Below, one piece after another: positions 52,520 through 60,780 of a DNA stretch of 64,000 nt. A model generated the notes under the pieces. That model made no database searches. It was not told where the DNA came from and worked only from the letters and a program-made list of their open reading frames with translations. The stretch is from Ruthenibacterium lactatiformans. GTDB lineage: Bacteria; Bacillota; Clostridia; Oscillospirales; Ruminococcaceae. The stretch covers positions 1 to 64,000 of the forward strand of contig NZ_JXXK01000015.1 in NCBI RefSeq assembly GCF_000949455.1, in the 5' to 3' direction. Numbering within the stretch: position 1 is the stretch's first letter; each line of letters starts with the position of its first letter. A program made the translations under genes and the position numbers.

Positions 52520-53320
52520 ATGGCAGTATACACGGATATCGCCGCCGAACTGTATCCCGAATCCCGCGGGAGCGTCCCCCGCGGCGTCAAGACCTTCACG
52601 GCCACCGCGTCGGGCATCGGCCTGACGCGGGTGGAGATTGAGCGCAGCGGCCTGCGCCGCCCCAAAGGACGGTACATCACGCTGGATATGCCCCAGTTCG
52701 CCGCCATCGACGACCGCAACGAGGCTTATGTATGGGCCATTGCCAGCCAGCTGCGCGCGCTTCTGCCCAAGGAGGGGCTTGTCCTGGTAGCCGGAGTGGG
52801 CAACCGGGCCGTCACCGCGGATGCCCTTGGCCCCGAAACCGCGGACCGCGTTTTCGTCACACGCCATCTGTGCGAACACCCGGACGCCGGGGACGATGTA
52901 GCGCTGCGGCCCGTAGCCGCGTTTTCACCGGGGGTAGAGGGCAATACAGGCCTTGCCACAGCCGAGCTTCTGCAAAGCGTGGTGCGCAGGCTGGAGCCGG
53001 CGGCCGTTGTGTGTGTGGACAGCCTGTGTACCTCAGACGTGCGCCGGCTGGGATGCAGCGTCCAGCTTTCCACGGCAGGGCTTTCGCCCCACACTGCGCC
53101 GCCGCTCACGCAGCAGACGCTGGGCGTGCCCGTGGTAGCCGTAGGCGTGCCCACCGTTATGGAGGCCGACACGATGCTGGGCGCAAAACGCCCGCTGGTG
53201 GTGACGCCCAAGGACATCGACGCCATCATCCGCCGGGGCGCGACGCTGCTGGCGCTGGCCATCAATAAAGCGCTGCAGCCGGCGCTCTCGGTGGGAGAGC
53301 TGACGTTCCTTACCTCTTAA
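52520..53320 (+). CDS. gpr: Germination protease (spore endopeptidase GPR)
   Basis: 266 residues, peptidase family A25. Recognised by VYTDIAAELYPES (equivalent of the RTDLAVEA region), LVLVAGVGNRAVTADALGP, VSFxPGVxGxTG-like SPGVEGNTGLATAELLQSVV, VCVDSLCTSD and QLSTAGLSPHTAPPLTQQTL. It digests small acid-soluble spore proteins at germination. The ATG at 52520 follows GAAAGGAAGG; the frame upstream lacks a ribosome site. With this start, only about three residues precede the conserved core, so the autoprocessed propeptide is nearly missing. Confidence 0.93.
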   Translation: MAVYTDIAAELYPESRGSVPRGVKTFTATASGIGLTRVEIERSGLRRPKGRYITLDMPQFAAIDDRNEAYVWAIASQLRALLPKEGLVLVAGVGNRAVTADALGPETADRVFVTRHLCEHPDAGDDVALRPVAAFSPGVEGNTGLATAELLQSVVRRLEPAAVVCVDSLCTSDVRRLGCSVQLSTAGLSPHTAPPLTQQTLGVPVVAVGVPTVMEADTMLGAKRPLVVTPKDIDAIIRRGATLLALAINKALQPALSVGELTFLTS

Positions 53321-53335
53321 TAGATACGTCCCCTT

Positions 53336-53881
53336 TTATTTGAACGAGTTTTCTATCTCCTTTATTCTGTTTTCTATCAGATATGCGCTCATATCTCTTT
53401 CTTCTGCATAACCCCTTGTTTGTCTTATCTCATCTCTACTGTTAAAACTAAAGCCAAACATTTTATCTGCCCGTTCCGGATCTGATTTGAACCGGACCTC
53501 CTCCATAAAATGCTTCATTTCTTTGTTTTTGAACGCAAGCATGATTTCTTCCCACCGAATTGCTTTACTTGGTGTATCTGGTTCAGAGGGGAATTGTGCA
53601 TAGAGTCCAAGCAAAATAAACCAATCCGCATTATCTTGGGGCGTGAATCGGTTGAACCAAAGCATATTTTGATATCTCTTATTTGGGTGACGATAGGCTC
53701 TTGACATCTTGACCTGAATCGTATTGACCAGATTCACCCCACTACAGAATTTATACAGTAACAGGTCGATTCCTTTTTCCTGCGCCGATGTGGGAACAAA
53801 CACTGACGCATTCTTTATGTTGTCTGATAAATACTGCGCCACAGCAAATTCGCCGTATTGTATTGTGAACTTTGCCTGCAA
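53336..53881 (-). CDS. AT-rich hypothetical protein with possible PD-(D/E)XK nuclease core
   Basis: 181 residues; base composition is markedly more AT-rich than all neighbours, with many AAA, ATA and TTT codons, a sign of recent acquisition. I do not recognise the family. The N-terminal third has YGEFAVAQYLSD (Glu11), KGIDLLLYKF (Asp39) and NTIQVKMSRA (Gln56-x-Lys58): the order and spacing Glu, Asp, 16 residues, Gln-x-Lys fit a restriction-endonuclease-like fold. The rest is helical and charged. GGAGG precedes the start. No methylase or other partner is adjacent; a role in DNA cleavage or repair is a hypothesis only. Confidence 0.8.
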   Translation of the reverse strand: MQAKFTIQYGEFAVAQYLSDNIKNASVFVPTSAQEKGIDLLLYKFCSGVNLVNTIQVKMSRAYRHPNKRYQNMLWFNRFTPQDNADWFILLGLYAQFPSEPDTPSKAIRWEEIMLAFKNKEMKHFMEEVRFKSDPERADKMFGFSFNSRDEIRQTRGYAEERDMSAYLIENRIKEIENSFK

Positions 53882-53926
53882 CTTTAAGCCTCCTTATACG
53901 ATACACAGCGAGAGGAATGTTTCCTC

Positions 53927-54643
53927 TTACCTGTTTTGTAAGCCGTTTATTCTATAATTTACCGCATCTCGCGCATCCTGCCCAACCGCTGAAGCGCGCA
54001 AAACCGCCCCGGCCCAGCGCACCAGCAGCGCATAATGCTCCGGCGCCTCCTGCGGCGTGAATGCCTTTTGCCCGCGCCCCGCCAGCACGGCCCGGCTGTC
54101 CGCGTCGGGCAGATGCCGCTCCAGCGCGGCGGCGTCCTCACAGTACACGCCCGACGCGGCAAAGGCCTGCGCCTGCAGGACAAAAAACGCGGCCTTGTAC
54201 AGCGCAGGCAGATTGGCAGAGACATCCTCGAACAAAAAGCTGTGACACGCCGCGTGATATACATTCGCCGCGCCCATGTGCAGGGCGCCACGCGCGTCCC
54301 GCGGGCACAACAGCGCGCCCACCTCCGAAAGTGAACCGTACAGCGCCTCTGTGTCATGGTAAAACTGGAACAGGTCCGCCCGGGGCCAAGCCAGCAGCTC
54401 TTTCCTGCCTGAAACAAAGCCGCAGGCCTTTTCGCTGTCCGGCATGCTGCGCACCAATTCCCGGTAAGCCGACAGGTCGGCCGTGTCCAGCCTGTCCAAA
54501 ATGAGCACAAAATCAATGTCGCTGCTCTCTGTGGCCGCACCCCGCCGGACACTGCCCTGCAGCCCCATAAACCATACCCGCGCACCAAAACGCGCCAGCG
54601 CCTTTTCTGCAAGCATTTTGGCCCACGCCCTGTGATCTGTCAT
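53927..54643 (-). CDS. Nucleotidyltransferase-domain protein
   Basis: 238 residues. The DNA polymerase beta-type nucleotidyltransferase motif is intact: FMGLQGSVRRGAATESSDIDF (as the G-S pair at about residue 30 and the D-x-D at about 42-44). The C-terminal helices resemble the kanamycin nucleotidyltransferase/HEPN-like region of aminoglycoside adenylyltransferases and MNT proteins. Its substrate is unknown; no separate HEPN toxin gene is adjacent. Confidence 0.85.
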   Translation of the reverse strand: MTDHRAWAKMLAEKALARFGARVWFMGLQGSVRRGAATESSDIDFVLILDRLDTADLSAYRELVRSMPDSEKACGFVSGRKELLAWPRADLFQFYHDTEALYGSLSEVGALLCPRDARGALHMGAANVYHAACHSFLFEDVSANLPALYKAAFFVLQAQAFAASGVYCEDAAALERHLPDADSRAVLAGRGQKAFTPQEAPEHYALLVRWAGAVLRASAVGQDARDAVNYRINGLQNR

Positions 54644-54727
54644 AATTCCCTCCCTGTGACAATGGTGAATCTCTTTTTCCTCCGCCTGCCGCCCGTGGGC
54701 GAACGGCGGTTCAGGTCCCGGCTGCTT

Positions 54728-56704
54728 TTATTTTAACTGGATGTGCATTTGGGCCGGTGCCTCGTTCCATTTGACGGGATACCCCGCTCCGTGGCTGCAA
54801 AATACGGAATCCGGCGTGTTTTCCACATCCCTCTCCGGGTCGTAGCCGGTTTGTTCGGCCAGGTACTGCTGCTGTGCGGGCGTACAGGGATGATATGCCT
54901 CGAACGCCAGCGAAAGCTGCGTCCGTCCCTTGCCCAGCGCGGTCAGCTCCCGGGCATAGGCCTGCATCTGTGCCACAGGGCATGTACCCGTCACAGCCAC
55001 CCGGCCGTTGCGGCCTGTCACAGGCGCTTCATACCGGCCGCCCATACGCGGTATGTCGGACAGGATACGCCCTGCCAGCGCCGCATCCGCCTCTGCCGTG
55101 AAAGAATACCATGGCTCCAGCAGCACGCTTTCCGCCTGCATCAGCCCCTGGCGCACCGCACGGTATACGGCCTGGCGGAAATCCCCGCCCTCGGTGTGCT
55201 TCAGATGGGCGCGCCCGGCCAGCAGCGTCACGCGCACGTCTGTCAGCGGCGCGCCGGTAAGCACGCCCCGGTGGCTCTTTTCCAGAACGTGGGTGCGGAT
55301 GAGATTCTGCCAATTCTGTGCCAGCACATCGGTATGGCATTCACTGTCAAACGTTATGCCGCTTCCCGGCGCGCCCGGAGAAAGGCGCAGGTGTACCTCG
55401 GCATAGTGGCGCAGCGGCTCGAAATGGCCGCAGCCCACTACGGCGTTCGCGATGGTTTCCCTGTACAGCACGCCGCAGGGGCCGAACGATACCTCTGCGC
55501 CGTACCGCTCCCGCAGCACGGCCTGCAGTACCTCCAGCTGGACCTCTCCCATCACCTGAACGTTCACACGCTGCAGCTCTTCGCTGAATTCCACGCCCAG
55601 CAGCGGCTCCTCGTCCTCCACCTCACGCAGCAGCTCCAGCAGGCGGCGGGGCGGAAGCTCCGGCCCTGCCAATACTTGGGCGGAAAGCAGCGGCCGCAGT
55701 GCGGGCGGCATACCCGGCCGGGCATCCACCCCCACAACATCCCCGGGCATCACCCGGCCCAGACCGGCGGCGGCGCACAGCGTGCCAGGCCCCGCTTCGG
55801 CCAGCGGCGCGCTTTTTCCGCCGCTGTATGCCCGCAGCCCGTTCACCTTGTAATACGCAGTCCCGCCCTTTTCCGGGCAGGCCACATTCTCTTTGGGGCG
55901 CAGACGCCCTGCCAACACCTTCAAAAACACGATGCGGCCGCCGTTTTTCTCATGACGCACCTTGTACACACGGGCGCGGAAAAGCGCGTCTCCGGCCTCT
56001 TCCTGCGGTGCGGCGCAGAACGCCGCCAATACGTTCAGCAACGTGTCAACGCCTGTGCCGTTCAGAGCCGCGCCCACCACTGCCGGACAAACAAGCCCCG
56101 CCCGCACCAGTGCGGCGCCGCGCTCCCGGGCGGCCTGCGCGTCATAGCCGCGGACAAGATAATCCTCCATCAGCGTTTCGTCCCGCGCGGCCAGCTCCTC
56201 CGCCAAGGCCTCTCCAATGTCCGCCGCGCAGAAATCCGGCCCGCACGCCAGCACATCCGCCCCCAGGCGTGCGCGTACCGCCGCCAGCGTTCCGGCAGCA
56301 TCAGCGGTGGGCAGGTCCGTCTTGTTCAGAAAAAACACCACGGGCACGTCGTTTTGCCGCAGCAGCCGCCAGACGGTCTCCGTATGGGCCTGTACGCCCT
56401 CCACACAGCTTACCACCAATACCGCGCAGTCCACGGCCCAGATGCTGCGCTCCATCTCGCCGCTGAAATCCGCGTGGCCCGGGGTGTCGATCAAGCGGAA
56501 CGGAAGCCCGCAGGCCGTAAACGCCGCTTCGTCGGCAAATACCGTGATGCCGCGGCTGCGCTCGATGACGTCATGGTCCAGACAGGTGTCGCCGCTGTCC
56601 ACGCGCCCGGCGCGCCGCAGCGTGCCGCCCCGGTACAAAAGCTGCTCCGAAAGCGTCGTCTTGCCCGCGTCCACATGAGCGAAAACGCCCACGACAGTTT
56701 CCAT
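54728..56704 (-). CDS. EF-G-like GTPase of the TetM/ribosomal-protection family
   Basis: 658 residues. GTP-binding motifs G1 AHVDAGKTTL, switch SRGITVFADE, G3 DTPGHADFSG and G4 NKTD are intact, followed by domain II (FRARVYKVRHEKNGGRIVFL), domain III (GVEFSEELQRVNVQVMGEVQ), domain IV and a domain V. It resembles TetM/TetO-like proteins more than EF-G in length and domain order, but chromosomal proteins of this type are common in Clostridia without proven tetracycline resistance. Likely acts on the ribosome in the cytoplasm. Its monocistronic setting shows no leader attenuator like that of tetM. Confidence 0.88.
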   Translation of the reverse strand: METVVGVFAHVDAGKTTLSEQLLYRGGTLRRAGRVDSGDTCLDHDVIERSRGITVFADEAAFTACGLPFRLIDTPGHADFSGEMERSIWAVDCAVLVVSCVEGVQAHTETVWRLLRQNDVPVVFFLNKTDLPTADAAGTLAAVRARLGADVLACGPDFCAADIGEALAEELAARDETLMEDYLVRGYDAQAARERGAALVRAGLVCPAVVGAALNGTGVDTLLNVLAAFCAAPQEEAGDALFRARVYKVRHEKNGGRIVFLKVLAGRLRPKENVACPEKGGTAYYKVNGLRAYSGGKSAPLAEAGPGTLCAAAGLGRVMPGDVVGVDARPGMPPALRPLLSAQVLAGPELPPRRLLELLREVEDEEPLLGVEFSEELQRVNVQVMGEVQLEVLQAVLRERYGAEVSFGPCGVLYRETIANAVVGCGHFEPLRHYAEVHLRLSPGAPGSGITFDSECHTDVLAQNWQNLIRTHVLEKSHRGVLTGAPLTDVRVTLLAGRAHLKHTEGGDFRQAVYRAVRQGLMQAESVLLEPWYSFTAEADAALAGRILSDIPRMGGRYEAPVTGRNGRVAVTGTCPVAQMQAYARELTALGKGRTQLSLAFEAYHPCTPAQQQYLAEQTGYDPERDVENTPDSVFCSHGAGYPVKWNEAPAQMHIQLK

Positions 56705-56782
56705 AAAACCGCCCCTTTCCGTGGTAAATACATCTTATTATAGCCGTCGGGCACCGCGCTTTGCAAGCATCGCCCGCCCTGC

Positions 56783-56824
56783 AAAAAAAGCAGGCGCGCT
56801 CCGCACGAAGCGGGGCGCGCCTGC
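56783..56824 (-). terminator. Intrinsic terminator after the ABC exporter genes
   Basis: GCAGGCGCGC (from 56790) and GCGCGCCTGC (56815-56824) form a strong stem; on the minus strand TTTTTTT follows. Confidence 0.88.
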
Positions 56825-56842
56825 CGGTGTTTTCCGCGCGCG

Positions 56843-58750
56843 TCAATCCAATTCCAGCGCGCCGGTATAAAGCTGGTAATAAGTCCCCTTCAGGGCCAGC
56901 AACTCGTCGTGCGTACCGCGCTCAATGATGCGTCCGTGGTCCAGCACCATGATGGCGTCGGCGTTTTTCACAGTGCTCAGCCGGTGTGCGATGACAAACA
57001 CCGTGCGGCCCGTCATCAGCGCGTCCATGCCCCGTTGTACAATGGCCTCGGTGCGGGTGTCGATGGAACTGGTCGCCTCGTCCAGGATCATCACGGGCGG
57101 GTCCGCCACCGCCGCGCGGGCAATGGCCAGCAGCTGTCTCTGCCCCTGGGACAGGCTTGCGCCGTTGCCGCTCAGCGGCGTATCATAGCCCTGCGGCAGG
57201 CGTGTGATGAAATCGTGCGCACCCGCCAGCTTGGCCGCGGCGATGCACTCCTCGTCACAGGCGTCCAGGCGCCCGTAGCGAATGTTGTCCATCACCGTTC
57301 CGGTGAACAGGTTGGTATCCTGCAGCACAACGCCCAGGCTGCGGCGCAGGTCTGCCTTTTTTATTTTATTGATATTGATGCCGTCATAGCGGATCTTGCC
57401 GTCCGCGATATCGTAAAAACGGTTGATAAGATTGGTGATGGTCGTCTTGCCCGCGCCGGTGGAGCCCACAAAAGCCACCTTCTGGCCGGGCTTTGCATAC
57501 AGCGTCACATCATGCAGCACCGTTTTGCCTTCTTCGTAGGCGAAATCCACGTCAAACAGACGCACATCGCCGGTCAGGCGGGTATAGGTGGTGGTGCCGT
57601 CGCCGTGCGGATGCTTCCAGGCCCATACGTTTGTGCGCGCCGCGCACTCCTCCAGCGTGCCGTCCGCCCCCTCTTTCGCGTTCACCAGCGTCACATAGCC
57701 CTCGTCGGTTTCCGGCTGCTCGTCGATGAGCGCAAAAATGCGCTGCGTGCCGGCCAGGCCCATGACGATGGAATTGATCTGATTGGACACTTGGCTGACA
57801 TTGCCGGAAAACTGTTTCGTCATGTTCAGAAACGGCACCACGATGCTGATGCTGAACGCCAGACCTGAAATGCTCAGGTTGGGCGCTCCGCTCAGCAGCA
57901 GAATTCCGCCGGCCAGCGCCACCACCACATACAGCACATTGCCGATGTTGTTCAGAATGGGCATGAGCATGTTGGCGTAGCGGTTGGCTTTTTCGGCGTC
58001 GGAAAAAAGGGCGTCGTTGATGGCGTCGAAGGCGCGCTTGGCCTCCTGCTCATGGCAGAACACCTTAACGACCTTCTGACCGTTCATCATTTCCTCAATG
58101 TAGCCCTCGGTACGGCCCAGCGCCTGCTGCTGGCGTACAAAATATTTGGCGGAGCCGCCGCCGATCCTGCGCACCACAAGCACCATGCACACCACGCCCA
58201 GCACCACCACAGCGGCCAGCCAGATGCTGTAATACAGCATGATGCCGAACACCGTTATCACCGTTACGGCGGAGATCAGCAGCTGCGGGAAGCTCTGGCT
58301 GATCATCTGGCGCAGCGTGTCGATATCGTTGGTATAATAGCTCATGATATCGCCATGATTGTGGGTATCGAAATAGCGGATGGGAAGGTCCTGCATGCCG
58401 TTGAACATCTTCTCGCGCATTTTTTCCAGCGAGCCCTGCGTGATGACGGCCATGAGCTGAGTATATACAACGCCCGCTGCCAGGCTGAGGACATAAAACA
58501 CCGCCAACAACGCCACAAGTCCCAAAATGCGGCCGGATACGGCGGACCAATCGCCGCTCTGCCAGCTCTGCTCCACGGCGGCAATGACGTTCTGCATGAA
58601 GATGGACGGCACCGAACTGACGACGGCGTTGAACAGGATGCACGCCACGGTAACGGGCAGCAGCACCGGATAAAAACCGAACAGCGTGCGGATGAGACGG
58701 CCCAGCACGCCCTTGGGCGCGAGACGCTTTGCGGTTCCTTTATTCGGCAT
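56843..58750 (-). CDS. ABC exporter subunit, membrane domain fused to ATPase (consensus Walker B)
   Basis: About 635 residues: six-helix transmembrane domain (about 25-340), then ATPase with Walker A VGSTGAGKTTI, signature LSQGQRQLLAIARA (first Gly of LSGGQ replaced by Gln) and a Walker B ending in the catalytic Glu (MILDEATSSID). With the partner at 58740 it should make a heterodimeric multidrug/lipid exporter of the BmrCD/LmrCD/TM287-288 type. The ATG at 58750 is chosen for its AAGGCAGG upstream; a GTG three codons earlier lacks room. Overlaps the upstream gene's end. Confidence 0.93.
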   Translation of the reverse strand: MPNKGTAKRLAPKGVLGRLIRTLFGFYPVLLPVTVACILFNAVVSSVPSIFMQNVIAAVEQSWQSGDWSAVSGRILGLVALLAVFYVLSLAAGVVYTQLMAVITQGSLEKMREKMFNGMQDLPIRYFDTHNHGDIMSYYTNDIDTLRQMISQSFPQLLISAVTVITVFGIMLYYSIWLAAVVVLGVVCMVLVVRRIGGGSAKYFVRQQQALGRTEGYIEEMMNGQKVVKVFCHEQEAKRAFDAINDALFSDAEKANRYANMLMPILNNIGNVLYVVVALAGGILLLSGAPNLSISGLAFSISIVVPFLNMTKQFSGNVSQVSNQINSIVMGLAGTQRIFALIDEQPETDEGYVTLVNAKEGADGTLEECAARTNVWAWKHPHGDGTTTYTRLTGDVRLFDVDFAYEEGKTVLHDVTLYAKPGQKVAFVGSTGAGKTTITNLINRFYDIADGKIRYDGININKIKKADLRRSLGVVLQDTNLFTGTVMDNIRYGRLDACDEECIAAAKLAGAHDFITRLPQGYDTPLSGNGASLSQGQRQLLAIARAAVADPPVMILDEATSSIDTRTEAIVQRGMDALMTGRTVFVIAHRLSTVKNADAIMVLDHGRIIERGTHDELLALKGTYYQLYTGALELD

Positions 58751-60485
58751 CGTCGTCACCTGCCTTGTTCTGAGAGGTATACACCTCGCGGTAGATCTTA
58801 TTTGTTTTCATAAGCTCCGCATGGGTACCCACGGCATTCACCGCGCCGCCGTCCATGACGACGATGCGGTCCGCGTCCTGTACGGAGGCGATGCGCTGGG
58901 CAATGATGATCTTTGTCGTTTCGGGTATATACCGGCGCAGCGCCTGGCGGATCAGTGCGTCGGTGCGCGTATCCACGGCACTGGTTGAATCGTCCAGGAC
59001 CAGGATCTTGGGCTTTTTCAGCAGCGCGCGGGCAATGCACAGGCGCTGCTTCTGCCCTCCGGACACATTGGCGCCGCCCTGCTCGATATGGGTGTCGTAG
59101 CCGTCCGGGAACTGGCGGATAAACTCATCCGCCTGCGCCAGGCGGCAGGCCTCCTCCATCTCTGCATCGGTGGCGTCCTTGTTTCCCCAACGCAGATTTT
59201 CCCGGATGGAACCGCTGAACAGCACGTTTTTCTGCAGCACCACGGCTACCTGGTCGCGCAGAGCCTCCAGGTCGTAGCCGCGCACATCCACACCGCCCAC
59301 GCGCACAGCGCCCTCAGTGGCGTCATACAGACGGGAGATGAGCTGGATCAGCGTGGATTTGGACGAGCCCGTGCCGCCGATAATGCCGATGGTCTCGCCG
59401 GAACGAATGTGCAGGTCAATGCCGGAAAGCGCCATGCGCTCCGCCGTCTTTGCGTACTTGAAGCTCACATTATCAAAATCGATGGAGCCGTCCTTCACCT
59501 CGCGCACAGGGTTTTCCGGGCTTTGCAGCGCGCTCTCTTCGCACAGCACCTCCACGATGCGCTGAGCCGATTCACTGGCCATGGTGATCATCACGAACAC
59601 CATGGAGAGCATCATCAGGCTCATCAATATCTGGAAGCTGTACGTGAGCATGGAGGACATCTGGCCCACATCCAGCGCAAGGCCGCGGCTGGTGATGACC
59701 GTATACGAGCCGAAGGACAGCACGAACACCATCACCGCATACACACAGAACTGCATGAGCGGGTTGTTGAAAGCAAGGATGCGCTCCGCTCTCGTGAAGT
59801 CCCGCTGGACGTCTGCTGCCGCCGCGCCGAATTTCTGTTTTTCATATTCCTCGCGCACATAGGACTTCACGACGCGCATACCTTTGATGTTTTCCTGCAC
59901 AGAGCTGTTCAACGCGTCGTATTTTTTGAACACGCGCTTGAACAGCGGCATCGTGCTGCGCACCACCAGCGCCAGCCCCACGCCCAACACCGGGATGACC
60001 AGCAGGAAGATCACCGCCATCTTGCCGCCCATGATAAACGCCATCGCAAACGAAAACACCAGCATCAGAGGGCAGCGGATGGCCGTGCGCACGATCATCA
60101 TATACGCCATCTGCACGTTGGTCACATCGGTGGTCATGCGTGTCACAAGGCTGGACACCGAAAACTTGTCGATGTTCTCGAAAGAATAATCCTGTATTTT
60201 ATAGAACATGTCCTTGCGCAGATTGCGCGCGAAGCCGCAGCTTGCGGTGGCGCAGGCGCTGCCCGCCAGCGCGCCGAAGGTGAGCGACAGCCCAGCCATC
60301 ACCACCAGCACCGCGCCGTACTGCACAATGACGCCGATGGAGCACCCGGCTTTGATCTGGTTTACCAGATTCGCCGTGACAAACGGGATGATGCACTCCA
60401 TCACCACCTCGCCCGAGACCAACAGCGGCGCGAGCAGCGAAGGCTTCTTGTACTCGCGGATGCTTTTGGCCAAAACGCTCAGCAT
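58740..60485 (-). CDS. ABC exporter subunit, membrane domain fused to ATPase (degenerate Walker B)
   Basis: 581 residues. Six-helix domain (about 15-310), then ATPase with Walker A GGTGSSKSTLIQL, signature NVSGGQKQRLCIARALL and Walker B ILVLDDSTSAVD, where Asp replaces the catalytic Glu. That makes one of the two ATP sites of the heterodimer non-hydrolytic, together with the altered LSQGQ of the partner. First gene of the operon, GAGAAAGGGG ribosome site. Promoter and long leader upstream. Confidence 0.94.
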   Translation of the reverse strand: MLSVLAKSIREYKKPSLLAPLLVSGEVVMECIIPFVTANLVNQIKAGCSIGVIVQYGAVLVVMAGLSLTFGALAGSACATASCGFARNLRKDMFYKIQDYSFENIDKFSVSSLVTRMTTDVTNVQMAYMMIVRTAIRCPLMLVFSFAMAFIMGGKMAVIFLLVIPVLGVGLALVVRSTMPLFKRVFKKYDALNSSVQENIKGMRVVKSYVREEYEKQKFGAAAADVQRDFTRAERILAFNNPLMQFCVYAVMVFVLSFGSYTVITSRGLALDVGQMSSMLTYSFQILMSLMMLSMVFVMITMASESAQRIVEVLCEESALQSPENPVREVKDGSIDFDNVSFKYAKTAERMALSGIDLHIRSGETIGIIGGTGSSKSTLIQLISRLYDATEGAVRVGGVDVRGYDLEALRDQVAVVLQKNVLFSGSIRENLRWGNKDATDAEMEEACRLAQADEFIRQFPDGYDTHIEQGGANVSGGQKQRLCIARALLKKPKILVLDDSTSAVDTRTDALIRQALRRYIPETTKIIIAQRIASVQDADRIVVMDGGAVNAVGTHAELMKTNKIYREVYTSQNKAGDDDAE

Positions 60486-60544
60486 AAAAAGATACCCCTT
60501 TCTCTCCGGCTCCGAGGAGCCTTTCTGTATTATTTGTTATGACG

Positions 60545-60622
60545 CTAACAATTCGGCTCAAAAAAATCAGCCGCAGTCTCTTCGGCCGCCCTGCGACAGG
60601 CAGTGCGGCCCGACGCGGCCAT
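60545..60622 (-). other. Short leader reading frame and candidate attenuator before the ABC exporter
   Basis: Within the roughly 200-base leader between promoter (60692-60720) and exporter start (60485) lies a 25-codon frame, ATG at 60622 and TAG at 60545-60547, reading MAASGRTACRRAAEETAADF then FEPNC. It overlaps a hairpin (GCCGC-A-CTGC/GCAG-G-GCGGC, 60585-60609) and a U7 tract (60560-60566), with a possible longer-range AGCCGC/GCGGCT pairing (60637-60642 with 60569-60574). No strong ribosome site precedes the ATG, so translation is uncertain. Confidence 0.4.
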
Positions 60623-60691
60623 GCGGGCTGCCGCCCGCGGCTCTTGAATTTTAAGCGCCAGCTATGCCCCGTTTGTTAGGGGACGAACCAT

Positions 60692-60720
60692 ATCTTACTG
60701 CTTTTTTTAAGGTTTGTCAA
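60692..60720 (-). promoter_or_regulatory. Sigma-A promoter of the ABC exporter operon
   Basis: On the minus strand TTGACA (60715-60720), a 17-base A-rich spacer and TAAGAT (60692-60697): a near-consensus promoter. Transcription would begin near 60685, leaving about 200 bases of untranslated leader. Confidence 0.85.
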
Positions 60721-60723
60721 TAG

Positions 60724-60759
60724 AAAAAGGGTACAGAAAGCGTTCAGCTTTCCGCACCC
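60724..60759 (-). terminator. Terminator of the sulfatase operon
   Basis: GGGTGCGGAAAGC and GCTTTCTGTACCC (minus strand) form an imperfect 13-bp stem followed by TTTTTC. It overlaps the far upstream edge of the exporter promoter region. Confidence 0.7.
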
Positions 60760-60780
60760 TTTTGCCCCTTTGGCAGCCGG

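Noticed and set aside
54743..56743. Open frame of about 666 codons on the plus strand opposite the TetM-like gene
   Set aside because: Shadow frame; the minus-strand protein has all GTPase motifs while this one has none.
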